NCBI GenBank assembly: GCA_900169235.1
Contig: FWCC01000283.1
Location: 62,001-126,000 of the forward strand
DNA: 64,000 bases
Reading direction: 5' to 3'
DNA from: Zarea fungicola
Taxonomy: Eukaryota; Ascomycota; Sordariomycetes; Hypocreales; Cordycipitaceae
How positions within the stretch are numbered: the first letter of the stretch is position 1; the number at the start of each line of letters is the position of its first letter. The notes below the pieces were generated by a model. That model ran no database searches. It saw only the letters and a program-made list of their open reading frames with translations, and was not told the origin of the DNA. Below, one piece after another: positions 46,809-59,039 of this stretch. The position numbers and the translations under genes were made by a program.

Positions 46809-47921
46809 CTAGCGCTCACCACCCATGAGAGCAAAGAATCCAAGTTGAGTCATCCTAGTCGCATGCTCCATGGAACTGTACCGAGCAAACTCGGGATTAC
46901 CCTGCAGCTGTCGACGCAATTCCGACCTTGTTGCGTCGTTTGCCGCCAAGAACATCAAGTCAATCAATCCACGAATGTATGCTGCGAGCTGTGTGTCCCC
47001 CTTGGCCAATGCCTCGCCACTGAGTTGATGCAGCCTCCTCAGCCAAAACATCCATCTTTCCACGGTGAACTTTGGCAATGGCTTGCCATCTAATACCTGA
47101 TCAATGCAGAACAGTTCTCCGGGAGCCACATTGTTCATGCGGCCATGGTTCCAGTTCGGGTTCTGCATATCAATCATCTTGAGGCCACCATGGACCAGCC
47201 ATTCCTTCACAGCGGGCAGGTGGCCGACGACGGAGACATCCTTGGGCTCGCGGCTCGCTAGGGCCCCCGCACCAAGGTCGGCCAGTGTTCCGAGGGCACG
47301 AGGCGTCTCAAGGGCGTCACATAGGAGGGTTAGCCCTATGCTACATCTATCCTCGCTGACAAGGATGTCGACGGATGCAAGCTTTGCCATAAAGACGGAA
47401 AAGGATGCGCGGTTGGAGGTGCTCATTTTTGGCCAGAAGTGAACCCAGAATTGTGTCATGTCTTCATCGAAGAATGGTAAATCGGTCCAATATCCTCCTT
47501 TTTCCCACTCAGTCAGTGAGGCATCTAAATACGTTTATATGTTTTACTCGCTAAAAAAAGACGAGAGAAAAAAGAGAAGAGAAAAAATGAAGAGAAAAAA
47601 AGACAAACCTCGGTCTCGCGCCTCAATAATCTGAAACACAAATCGGTCCATCATGGTGCTTTCTGGAGGGGTGCTCTTGACAACATGGTAATAGACGTAC
47701 CACAGGTCGTGCATGCAAACCTCAAACTCGAAGCTTTCTGGTTCTTCGGAATCCATTCGAAAGTGCTTCCAAATGCCAATCAACATCCTACTGGCAAACT
47801 CCAAGAGCCTCTTGTTGACGCCGTGGGAACCCTCTGCCATGCGGGCGATGCCGCGCCGCATTTCGGCCGTGAGGATTAGTGGATGTGCGTCTGTGTCAAT
47901 TATGGCGGCATTTTCCATCAT
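46809..47921 (-). CDS. DUF3632 family protein
   Basis: Exons 47921-47609 and 47524-46809 give 342 aa; the 84-nt intron (GTTTGT..TTTAG) joins an Asp codon. The family is a fungal all-helical group of unknown function. Recognisable pieces are FEFEVCMHDLWYVYYHVVK near the N-terminus, EWEKGGYWTDLPFF after the intron, then FWVHFWPKM, FSVFMAKLASV and a long C-terminal helical part ending LGFFALMGG. ATG 47921 is the first good start in frame; a 5' exon upstream, separated by an intron near 47940, cannot be excluded because many relatives have a longer N-terminus. No catalytic motif is visible. These genes are often found near accessory loci but nothing is known of their role. Confidence 0.75.
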
Positions 47922-49031
47922 TTCTCCGAAATCCAAGGCTTACAGTGTTACAAAGATGGATATGTTTGCCAACTGCTCTGGAATGAAGGAAGAAGAATGA
48001 TGATCTTTGAGAACTGCGGAAGAGTTGGGAGAAGCGGTACTTTTAATGTAGACGGGTGACACCATGTCGCCCAGCATCTCAGTTTGCACAGGATGACCGG
48101 TATCCTGCAGGTTGTTCTGAGGTGCGTCCGACAATGAGCAAACAAATAAAACATGAAGTGACTCTGGTATGCGGCGAATGACCTTTGGGGCCGCCTTTCT
48201 TTTACTTGAAATATTTGATCCTCTTTCTTTTTGCCAAAAAATACACAGTGAAGCAGCTCACATCACGGACTGCACAACGACGCTGATGCCGTTCTTTGTC
48301 GCCGTCACAAAGATCCAAGCAGCCCGGTGAATTTGATAATTATATTCGACCACTTGAACGCCCTAGTAAATAAACCGCCAATAAAGATTCAAGTAAACAT
48401 ATAAGTTACACTCACATTTTTGTAGCTCATCCTCAAGATACCGGCATTCCGATCCCGGTCGACTTAACGCGGTGTAGACGGATAGCGACAGAGGCTGACT
48501 GCGGGTACAGAAACTCTAATGCGAAAAAACATATAACTTTCTTTAATTCTCTTCGGCTCTATGCCTCCTTTTTTTTTTTTTTTTTTTGGTATCTATCGAA
48601 TGGACTCATGGTTCGACATGAACTCGAATTGAATACTACTACCCTATACATTGAATCGAATACTAGTGGGGCATCGCCATAATTAGGCCAATCACATCCC
48701 TGTATTTACTATGCTGCCTGTAGAGGCAAGACAAATTTTATTCGATCGACTCGATCGAATAGGTAAGGTCTATTTGAATCGAATCGAATCGAATGGACCC
48801 CTGATTCGATTCGACATCGTAAGATTTGGCATCGAATAAATCGATCGATTCGATCGACCATTCGTAAGATGACCAAGCCCGACTTAGCAGACACCACGAC
48901 CACGAGATTGAAAAGATGTGCAACACAATAGTTTAAAATCCATCTTGAAGATGTTCCATGTATTTAAAACGTTAAATATTTCCAACTTGGGCACTGATTA
49001 GCAAAGTTAGTCTCGTTCAAGCAATCAAAAC
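47922..49031. other. Gene-free region with simple repeats
   Basis: Holds a T homopolymer of about 19 bases near 48570 and a TCGA/TCGAA-rich, partly palindromic tract at about 48738-48862. No gene seen. Confidence 0.5.
48738..48862. repeat. TCGAA/ATTCGA simple palindromic repeat tract
   Basis: Consists of repeated GAATC/TCGAA and TCGATCGA words on both strands, able to form hairpins. A short outlier near 48595-48660 has similar words. Probably a microsatellite; no element ends recognised. Confidence 0.65.
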
Positions 49032-50072
49032 TCAGAACTTCAATGCCTCCTTCAGAAACACTAGCTGCGGCGTCAGCAGCTCATCAATGTCGACACTCAA
49101 AAAGTCAGAATGTCCTCTCCCCTTTACAATGTGAAACTTCTTCAACGGCGACTGCATGCTGTCAAATATGCTCCTCTGAAAGTTGGGCGGCACAATCTCG
49201 TCATTCTCGGGCGCCAGAATCATGACAGGGGTCGGACTGACCGACGCAAACAAGTGCGTGGGCTTCCACTTGGCGTGCCGGTAGAAGCTCTGGATGGTCA
49301 GGCTGTCCCTGAATGTCGGGGCGTTCTTCTTGGCCCCCTCGACCCACTTGGGTAGGTGTGCCTTTTGCTCCGGCGTCATCTTGGCCAGGTACTTGAAGAA
49401 GATGAAGTGCTCGCCCTTGTCGTTGAGGAGGGGCACGTACGCGGGCGGCTCGCCGCGGAGCTGGTTCGCCCGGTCCTCGACGGCGCGGGCAACGAGGGCC
49501 TCCTGGTCCGCCTCGTCCAGGTACCACTCGGGCATAAGGCCCTGCGCTATGACGGCCTTGACGCGCTTGTCGAAGGCGGCGGCCTCGAGCGCTATCCCCG
49601 AGCTGTAGAAGAAGCCCCATATGGCGATGCGGTTCGGGTCCACCCATCCGTCCTTCTGCAAGAACTATTCCAAAACCTCGTTAGTATGGCGAGTGAATGG
49701 AGCAGGGCGTGTGGTAAATTTCATACTGTGACTGCATCCGCGTTATCCTCAGCCATCTTCTGGGGATCAAGATCAGTTCGAGGCATGCCGTCGCTCGAGC
49801 CGATGGTACGCGCATCGTAGACAAGAGCCGTCAGGCCATTGCGTCCGAACCAAGCTGCTATGCCGTCCACGAAAATTTCTTTTGGGCACATGAACTGATG
49901 GCTTTAGGTCAGCAAGATTTTGGGCTGTGCTGTTAGTTTGTAATGGTGAACTTGCTGCGCCATTGACAATCACCGCTGGGCCTCCCTTCGGGCCGACATA
50001 AAGCGAGCCTCGCAGTGTCAAGCCGTCAAAAGTCTTGAACTCGACGTCTCTGCGCTCCTGTTCCACGGTCAT
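49032..50072 (-). CDS. Alpha/beta hydrolase of the polyketide cluster
   Basis: Exons 50072-49956, 49894-49727 and 49664-49032 give 305 aa, all phase 0. The first intron uses a GC donor (GCAAGT..CATCAG), the known rare but efficient class. The fold is evident: strand plus oxyanion region near FMCPKEIFVDGIAAWF, nucleophile elbow at IWGFFYSSG, acid Asp in LAPENDEIVPP and His in KGRGHSD. The elbow reads F-Y-S-S-G (Ser116) instead of G-x-S-x-G, so activity needs testing. It is transcribed divergently from the synthase across 586 bp. Small hydrolases next to fungal polyketide synthases often release, edit or ring-close the chain; here the synthase already has a reductase for release, so this enzyme may instead proofread or act later. 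Confidence 0.85.
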
Positions 50073-50658
50073 GATGATAGTAAAGCTTGAAATAATGCAG
50101 TCTTGTTCTCGGAAGTTCAGGAGCAGGGGGGCTTGTAAATTGACCCAATCACAACAACTGAGATTTCTTTCTTCAATTGTCTCGCACAATTTCTGATAAG
50201 TTGTTGACGCTCAGTGAGAAATCACATATTGATATTGATAAGGATGTTGTTCGGGCGTCAGTCGGTAGAAGAAAGCGACTCCGAAATGATCGGCATCGGA
50301 GGTCTTGTTCAGCCTCACTTATGGCCGGTCCGGGCGGGTCCATCTTCCGATTGACTGCCGGTCTGGTACAAAACCACCCCCAGCGGAACCGGAACGCCGA
50401 CCGAGAGACTACCGAGCCACTAGGCCAGAAAAATTGCTCCGTCTTTTGGCATGTACTTGGAGAAATCGATGCAAGAAGCCTCTCGCTGAGAACTACTTGT
50501 GGTTATATCTCTACCGTGGCTAGACTCACTAGTCAATTCAAGAACGCACAAAGACATCAAGTCCCCATCTCTTTGCATTTTCATTTATCCAAGCTAATGA
50601 AAATTGCTAACCATTAAACTTTACTTGTATAACTGATTGATCAAAAACAGGGTTGAAC
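50073..50658. promoter_or_regulatory. Bidirectional promoter of hydrolase and polyketide synthase
   Basis: This 586-bp gap separates two divergent start codons. It contains two direct repeats of the form CGG-N3-CGG: CGGCATCGG at 50291-50299 and CGGAACCGG at 50384-50392. CGG triplets are the half-sites of Zn2Cys6 regulators, and one is encoded at 62428-63605. The link is inferred. Confidence 0.5.
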
Positions 50659-53600
50659 ATGGGCAGTCAACCTGAACCAAACGCACTACCGCTGCGAGAG
50701 CCTATTGCGGTGGTGGGAAGCTCATGCCGTTTTCCCGGTGGTGCCAATTCCCCATCGAAGCTCTGGGGTCTCCTCAAAAATCCCACTGATCTCGTGCGGG
50801 AAATACCACCCAGCCGATTCGACACCAAGGCGTTCTATAACCAGAACAGCCAGCACCATGGCGTATGCCAGCTTAACCTACCCCCACACAAGTAGTTGAA
50901 CTCTTGGTCTAACTAACGGAATATCAGAGCACGAATACAAAATATGCGTATCTATTACAAGATGAACCCCGTCTTTTCGATCGCGACTTCTTTAATATTA
51001 GTCCGAAAGAGGTCGAAGCGATGGACCCCCAGCAGCGATGTCTTCTGGAGACCGTCTACGAGGGCATCGAATCAGCAGGCTACTCGATCCCCCAGCTTCA
51101 AGGATCATCTACCGGTGTCTTTGTCGGAGCGACATGCTTCGACTATCAGTTTGTTTCCATGCGTGGCCTCGACAGCCTACCGCAGTACTACGCAACTGGC
51201 GGTTCCATGGCAATCTTGGCTAATCGCCTCTCCTACTTCTTTGACTGGAGAGGCCCGTCGATTGCGTGTGATACCGCCTGCTCATCGTCACTCGTGGCCC
51301 TACACCAGGCTGTGCTCTCCCTTCGAAGCGGCGAAACAAATATTGCCGTTGCAGCAGGGGCAAATCTTATCCTCGGACCCGAGCTGTTCATTGCTTATTC
51401 AAATGTATGTGGTGCAAAGAAATTAGCAGCTTGGAGCCGTTAAAACTAACAGGTGGCGTATTAGTTAAACATGCTGTCTCCTAATGGGCGATCCTACATG
51501 TGGGATTCCTCTGCTGATGGATATACACGAGGAGAGGGATTTGCCTCTGTAGTCCTCAAGACACTCAGCCAAGCCATTGCTGATGGCGATCATATCGAGT
51601 GCATCATCCGCGAAACCGGTGTCAACTCGGATGGTCGCACACCAGGTTCGTCAGTCAGGCCCTGTCTCATGCCAACCCGACTAAATGTCAGGCAGGTATT
51701 ACAATGCCAAGTGCAGAGTCACAGTCTCAACTTATTCGAGACACGTACATGAGGTGCGGATTAGACCCGGAGCGTGACCGCCCTCAGTACTTTGAGGCTC
51801 ACGGCACTGGTACGCCGGCGGGTGATCGTAAGTAAATACCTGCATTCCCCTAGACTACGATTCTGACTCGCAGTAGCTATCGAGGCTCGGGCCATCCATG
51901 ATACATTCTTTCCCAGAAATGTAGGCCAGAGCAATGGTTCCCTGTTTGTTGGCTCGATCAAAACTGTTATTGGTCATACAGAGGGCACTGCAGGACTCGC
52001 CGGAGTGCTCAAAGCATCGTTGGCGGTTCAAAACGGCCAGATTCCAGGCAACCTGCATTTTCAGGAGCTGAATCCCAAGATCAGGCCGTTCTATAGGAAC
52101 CTTCGAGTCCCAACGACGTTGACACCCTGGCCCACTCTTCCCAAAGGTGAGCCACGCCGTGTAAGTGTGAACAGTTTTGGCTTTGGCGGGACCAATGCCC
52201 ACGCCATTATTGAGAGTTTTGATGGAGTGTACGATCGCTTTACACCCCAACCTCATCCTGGCGGACTTGTAGTTCTCTCTGCCAACTCGGCGCAGGCACT
52301 AGCAGCAAAGGCAACGACGCTGGCGAACTACCTACGAGCATATCCTGATACGGATCTTGGCCGGCTTGCTCGCACAATGTTCCAGAGGGCTGATTTCCTT
52401 TTCCGGGCGTCATTTTCTGCCACCTCAACTGCACAGCTAGCTGAAAAGCTCGAGTCACGCGCGGAAGCGCTGAAGAAAACTTTACGAATCCCAGCAATTC
52501 CAAAGTCTCTACCACCTCGCATTCTTGGTGTATTTACCGGCCAAGGCGCGCAGTGGGCCACGATGGGCAAGGAGCTCTATGCATCATCATCCGTCTTTCG
52601 CAAGACTATTGACCGGCTGCAACAGAGTCTCGATACACTACCTGAGAGCGACAGACCTGACTTTACGTTGATTGACGAAATGGCTGCGCCAAAGGAAACA
52701 TCGCGCGTCGGCGTAGCCGCTATATCGCAGCCAATCTGCACTGCCCTCCAAATTGCTCTAGTGGACGTCCTCCACGCGGCCGGTATTGAATTTGCAGCTG
52801 TGGTTGGACACTCTTCCGGCGAGATTGCTGCCGCCTATGCTGCGGGCTACCTCGACGCCCGGGATGCCATTCGCATTGCGTACTACAGAGGACTGCATTC
52901 CTGTCTGGCACAGGGATCCGATGGGAAGCGCGGCAAAATGATGGCCATTGGCATGGGTTTAGAAGCGGCGTCAGCATTCTGCGATCAGCTTGGCGGAGGT
53001 CTCAGGGTCGCCGCGAGCAACTCACCCACGAGTTGTACGCTAGCTGGCGATGCCGTTCTTATTGACGAGGCCAAAGAGCGGCTAGACCAGGACAAAATCT
53101 TTGCCCGTGTGCTGGCTGTAGACACGGCTTATCACTCTCACCACATGCTACCGTGTGCCAAACCTTACCTCGACTCGCTGAGCCAATGTGGCATCAAAGC
53201 TCTGCGGGGGTCCAAGTCGTGCCAGTGGTACTCCAGCGTCTGGGGACCGAATGGCCGCAGCCGCTCCTTCAGCAGCGCCGAGGGCATGGAGCTGCTAGAG
53301 GGACAGTACTGGGTCGACAATCTGACCAACACTGTGCAGTTCTCGCAGGCTGTCAGCAGAGCATTGTCTGAGGAGCCTTCTGTACTAGACCTGGCGCTCG
53401 AGATAGGCCCGCACCCAGCCCTCAAAGGGCCAAGCTCTGAGGTGATGAAGTCATTGACCGGTCTGAACCTTCCGTACTGCGGTGTTCTTAATCGTGGACA
53501 GGGCGCGGTGGAAGCCTTTGCTGATAGTTTAGGGCTTCTATGGACATCCTTCCCGTCATCCCGCCCACTTGTTACCTTTGACGGCATGCAGCGCGCCCTG

Positions 53601-56600
53601 CCACCGTCTAGCCTCAAGAAGCCTAGCATTCTTAAAGGTCTGCCAACATATCCCTGGGATCATGATAGCCTTGTCTGGCGTGAGTCAAGAGCTTCCCGTT
53701 TGTTCCGCAACAACCAGGCGCCACACGAGTTGCTTGGCCGTGCGACCGTACTAGGCGAAGATGACAGGCGCGAGGTTCACTGGCGCCAGGTCTTCAAACT
53801 GAGCGAGCTCCCATGGGTCAATGGCCACAATATACAGGGCGAAGTTCTTTTCCCGGCGACGGGATACGTGACAATGGCTTACGAGGCGGCTGTGCGTCTC
53901 ATAAGTGAACAGCAGACATTGCGGCTTGTCGAGCTGCACGATATTGAGATTGTGCGCACAATGGGTATGCTGGAAGACTCCTCAGGTCTCGAGGTTCTCT
54001 TCACCGTACGTATAACGAGTCAGAGTGACAGCTGTATTACAGCCGACGTTGCCTGTTACAGCGGAGATATTGATGGAACAAAACTCGACGGCCCTGTGAA
54101 CGCACTCACTGCACACTTCAGCGGCGGCGTGAGGCTCTTCCTCGGCACATCCCAGGAAGATGCCTTGCCTAACAGGAAGGAGCCCCTTCTTCCGATGAAC
54201 TCATTGGATATGGAACAATTCTACGCCTATCTGTCAAAAGTCGGCTACAACTATTCTGGCGCTTTCAGAGCCAGCTCGGTAGACCGTCACCTCAACCACG
54301 CCGTGGTCTCAGTCCCAACACCCCCTGAATCCAGCTCTGTACGTGCTTCTGTGCACCCTGCCGTACTTGATACTACTATTCAAGGTATCTTGGCTGCATT
54401 TTCCTACCCCGAGGATGGCAGGCTTGGGGCAGTATATCTCCCCACTGGTATTGACTGCGTCCGGATCAGCATGGAAAATGCCTCTCCGGGTGCCCTCATG
54501 GCAGACAGTCGTCTGATCTCGTCCGGAGAGAAGGGTCTCACGGGTAACGTAGACCTTTTCAACCCAAGCGATGGAGCAGTCCAGGTTCAGATGCGCGGAG
54601 TCCAGTGGACCCCCTTGAACCAGGGTCGTGAACGCTGGCTCTATTCAAGTGAGACCTGGGCACGGGATGCAACTCACGGAATTGAACCAAGGCTCAAGAC
54701 TAAGTTCTCTGCCAAAGACGAGGTGTTGCGGAAACTTCTGGTGCGGACAGCCCACTTCTACCTAAGAAAACTTCGCAGCCAAATCAAGCCTTCTGAGCTA
54801 CTAGTTATGGGCAAGCACCGGCGGCACATGATGAAATGGGTAAGGGACCATCTATTTCCCGAGATTGAGGCTGGAAGAGTCCCAGATATTGAGCCAGAGT
54901 GGGCAAACGATACACTGGAAGATGTGCAGAAATGGAGCTCCCCCTACATCGCAGCGGGGAACAACGACATGCTCATCCTCCATGCTGTGGGAAAGAACTT
55001 GGCTGCCATTGCTCGCGGCATTATGCCTGCCCTCCAGGTTCTTTTGAAGGACGATATGCTCGACCGCTTATATGTGGAAGGAGTCGGCTTCGCGGACGGC
55101 AACCTTGATCTCGGGCCCCTGGTCAAACAACTAGCACACCGATATCCGCGTATGAAGATACTGGAGGTTGGAGCTGGAACTGGCGGTACCACTCGAGCTG
55201 TGCTTTCGGCCGTGGGCGAGCACTTCACGTCATACATGTTCACTGACATCTCAGCTGGCTTCTTTGAGCCTGCCAAAGCAAAGTTCAGCCAATGTGCCGG
55301 CAAGCTTTCATTCAAGATGCTGAACATTGAGAAAGATCCCGTGGACCAAGGCTTTGACGAAGGGGGCTATGACATGGTCATAGCCTCCAATGCCCTGCAT
55401 GCCACCCGAAGTTTAAAGGAGACTGTCAGTAACTGTCGCCGCCTGCTTCGACCTGGTGGCTATTTGGTTCTACTTGAGATCACAACAGATCACCTTCCGA
55501 TACAAATGATCATGGGCACACTTCCTGGTTGGTTCCTGGGTGTTGATGAAGGCCGCGTCTGGGCACCTACACTGAGTATTCCAGCATGGGATACACTGCT
55601 CAAAGAGACTGGATTCTCTGGCGTCGATACAAGCTCAACGCCCTCCTTCTGTTCCGTCATTATATCTCAGGCATCTGATGAGACCGTCCAGTCCCTTCGG
55701 GAACCTCTTTCAGCCGTGCATCCGGCGGGCCGGTCACTCGACAACGTATTGGTTGTTAGTGACTTGACGTCGAAGCTTGCATCCAACTCACAGACACTAC
55801 TTGCCTCCACAAGCGGCGTTCTCCAATGCGAAATTGAACCTCTTGACGGTATCAAGTGTCCCGTCGGAGCAGTAGTGCTCTGCCTCTGTGACCTAGAATG
55901 TCCCATCTTCGGCAGAATGACCGTGGCCAGATTCGAGGCCATGCAGACTCTCTTCCGAAACGCCAGTGCTGTTCTGTGGGTGACATCGGGGGCGACATCA
56001 GGCAAGAATCCCATGGCCAATGTAACGGTGGGGTTAGGACGCACACTTCTGGCTGAACGGAGTGATTTGCAACTTCAGTTCCTCGACGTTGACGAGCCAT
56101 CGTCCCTGGATCCATCTCTACTGGCAACTCTGCTGCTCAGACTCACTGGCATGAATCAGCCGAACCCAGGTGAAGTACTCTGGAGTCATGAGCCCCATCT
56201 TGCACTGAAAGGTGGCGCCATTTATATACCCAGAGTTCTGCCTCTAGAGAGTATCAATCGTCCATCCACGGAGAAGACCCGTGAAGCTACCCGGCTGGCG
56301 GATCCTGAACATGGCCTTGATAACGAAGCCATTCTTGGGATGAATTCTGTGGCAAACATGGAGATATTTGCTGCAGACAAGACCTACATCCTTTTCGGAA
56401 TGACTGGTGACCTTGGAATCTCCATTGCTTTATGGATGGTTGATAACGGAGCTCGAAATGTTGTTTTAACCAGTCGGCATCCTGATGTTCCCGCTGGAGT
56501 ATTCGAACTCATGTTGCAAAAGGGAGCTGTCTTACGTGTCATCCCAGTGGACATTACCAACGAGGAAGGCCTCAGGGCCGCATACACGGAGATCAAGGCA

Positions 56601-58574
56601 ATTATGCCGCGGATCGGAGGCATTATCAATGGCGCCATGGTCCTTCGGGATCGCCCATTCCTCGACACTGCCTGGGATGACTTTGAAGCAGTGCTCGCGC
56701 CAAAGGTTGCTGGGACTCGCAACCTCGATGAGCTTTTTGGTGCGGATGAGGCGTTGGACTTTTTCATTGGGCTTTCGTCTGCGACATCGATTGTAGGAAA
56801 CATTGGCCAGTCTGCTTACAGTGCAGCAAACCATTACATGGCAAGCCTTGTGCGACGCCGACGCGAGCGCGGACTGGCGGGCTCTGTCGTTGTCATTGGA
56901 CTCCTTACTGGACTGGGCTACATTTACCGTTCAGACAAGAAGCGAAATGCCGCAATTGAAAAGTCTCTGCTGCCGAGGTTGGATAGACAAGGTGAGACAG
57001 ATTTGCACGAGATGTTGGCAAAAGCAATTGAATTCGGGACGCCCGACTCCGACTATCCGTCGGAGCTCATCACTGGTATAAGGAAGACTTTTACGGAGCC
57101 GTGGCACGAAGATCCGCGGTTGTCGTGCTACCTTCTTGAGGAAGGTGCGCAAGAAGAGGACGCCGGCCAAGAACAGGCTGGTGGGAATGTCAAAGTTGAG
57201 GTCCAGCTGGCAGCAACCGAGGATCCAAAAGAGCGTCTAGCAATCTTGGTCAAGTGCTTTTCGCAATCCCTGGGCAGCATGCTCCAGCTTGACCCCACTC
57301 AGATCGACGCAGACATGGCTGTAGCCGATCATGGAGTTGATTCGCTGGTATCTGTTCGTATTCGTGAGTGGTTCCTGAAAGAGCTGGGCGTTGATGTGCC
57401 TGTTTTGAAGCTCATGTCCACCAACCACACTCTGTCGCGAGTATGTGAGGATGCTCTATCCGGATGGCGGAGCCTGCGCACGGGGTCACAGGCCGTGCCA
57501 CAGACAGCCACTAATAAGCATGAAGATCCAGAAATGGATTGGAAGAAGGAAGTGGCTGGGCTCATTGAAGGCATACCTAGTCTTATCCCAGCAGGTGCCG
57601 ACTCGGTCAAGGAGGTACCCCGGCGCAGCGCCCGCCGTGTCGTGCTCACTGGATGCACAGGATTCCTTGGTACGCATATGCTGCGAAATCTTGTGGCAGA
57701 CAGCGACATTGCAGAGGTGCACTGTCTTTGCATCCGCTCACGTCCTCTGCGTGTCAAGGACCCAAAGATTTTCCAATACAAGGGCGACCTGGTCAAGCCG
57801 AGACTAGGCCTCTCCGAAGATGATTTCAAGCGCCTCTGTCAGACGGCCGATCTTATCATCCATGTGGGCGCAGACGTCGCCCATCTCAAATCGTATGAGA
57901 TGATGAGGACAGCCAATGTCGTCTCAACGCAGACCCTGCTTGCTATGGCTACCCCACGCCGCGTCCCCGTACACTTTGTCTCGTCTTCCTCTGTGGCCAT
58001 GCTCCAGAAGGACACCTGTGAGCTTGCCGAAGTGCCACCATCCAGCTTTTGGCCCCCCTCCGATGCCGATTCATTGTTGAAGAATGCCATTGGGTATGCA
58101 GCCAGCAAATGGATGGGAGAGATCCTGTTGGAACGGGCGGAGAATCTCCCTGCTGTCGTGCATCGCTTCCCCAACATCATGGGGCCCGATGCGCCCGAAG
58201 AAATTCCTCTGGTGGCGCTGGACAAATACTGTACCCAGATGCGGGCCGTACCGGCCCTTGATCCCAAGCAGTGGCAGGGAGAGCTCGACATCATCGACAT
58301 CAGCGATGTGGTGCCTGAGTTCCTGGCCACAGCGTACGCCCATGATCCCTCCAAGCCGTTTGCCGTGCACAATTATTGCAGCGAGAACAGATTCCTGCTG
58401 TCGGACCTCGTGGGCATGTACAATAAGAGACTCGGAACCACTGTCGATGTCCTGCCAACACGTGAATGGATGCAGAAGGCGAAAGCATTAGGTATGCCAG
58501 CAGGTGTTGAGGCTACATGGACTGGTAATGAGGTGTTTGTGTCTCCAGTGTTGCGCAAAGGAGTCAAGTTGTAG
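50659..58574 (+). CDS. Highly reducing-type polyketide synthase with terminal reductase (KS-AT-DH-MT-KR-ACP-R)
   Basis: Exons 50659-50862, 50928-51404, 51465-51645, 51696-51827 and 51877-58574 give 2563 aa. KS: Cys186 (DTACSSS), His323 (EAHGTGT), His365 (GHTEGT). AT: GQGAQW near 550 and GHSSGE near 641. DH: His982 ([12 protein letters not shown]) and the [10 protein letters not shown] acid. C-methyltransferase: [11 protein letters not shown] near 1427. A structural pseudo-KR, with no enoyl reductase, leads to KR with GMTGDLG near 1838 and [14 protein letters not shown]: Ser2154 in DHGVDSL. Thioester reductase from about 2250: TGCTGFLG and Tyr2405/Lys2409 (YAASK). It has no C-A-T module. The order matches PKS-NRPS-like synthases that keep only R, such as the betaenone synthase type. 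Predicted product: a C-methylated polyketide released as aldehyde or alcohol, with any enoyl reduction needing a trans-acting ER not encoded here. Confidence 0.93.
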
Positions 58575-59039
58575 ACTGCACGCTTCTACCATGTTGGATT
58601 GATTTACAAGATTGGATACGGTTTTACAAAGTAGATTAGAAATAATTCTAGAATAAGAATTCAATTATTCATTATCACAAGGACTTTTATTCATGGCGCT
58701 AAAGAAATACAATTACAAGTCCAGCACTAACAGTGTTGCGACTGCACGAGGTATGAATAACCAGCTGTAGTCGCCTCACGGGACAGTGTACAGGCGCTGA
58801 TGTTTCTTGCAGTTGTAGATGTAAATTATTCCTCTATGATATTTAATCCTGTTCATATAACAAAAAAGGTGGTATTGCCGACTGGCCTATTTTAATGTAT
58901 TAGGTGCTATCTAATTTCCTTCACATGCATCCCTCTGTTCCTACCAGTCTCCGACTAGTTCAAGCCAGCGTGACAGACAAATGCCTTCCGCGACGTAAAA
59001 GAGAAGACCAAGTCATTCAAAATTGCCCCAGCTGCAATT
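58575..59039. other. Convergent intergenic region
   Basis: 3' flanks of synthase and exporter; AT-rich, no gene. Confidence 0.5.
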
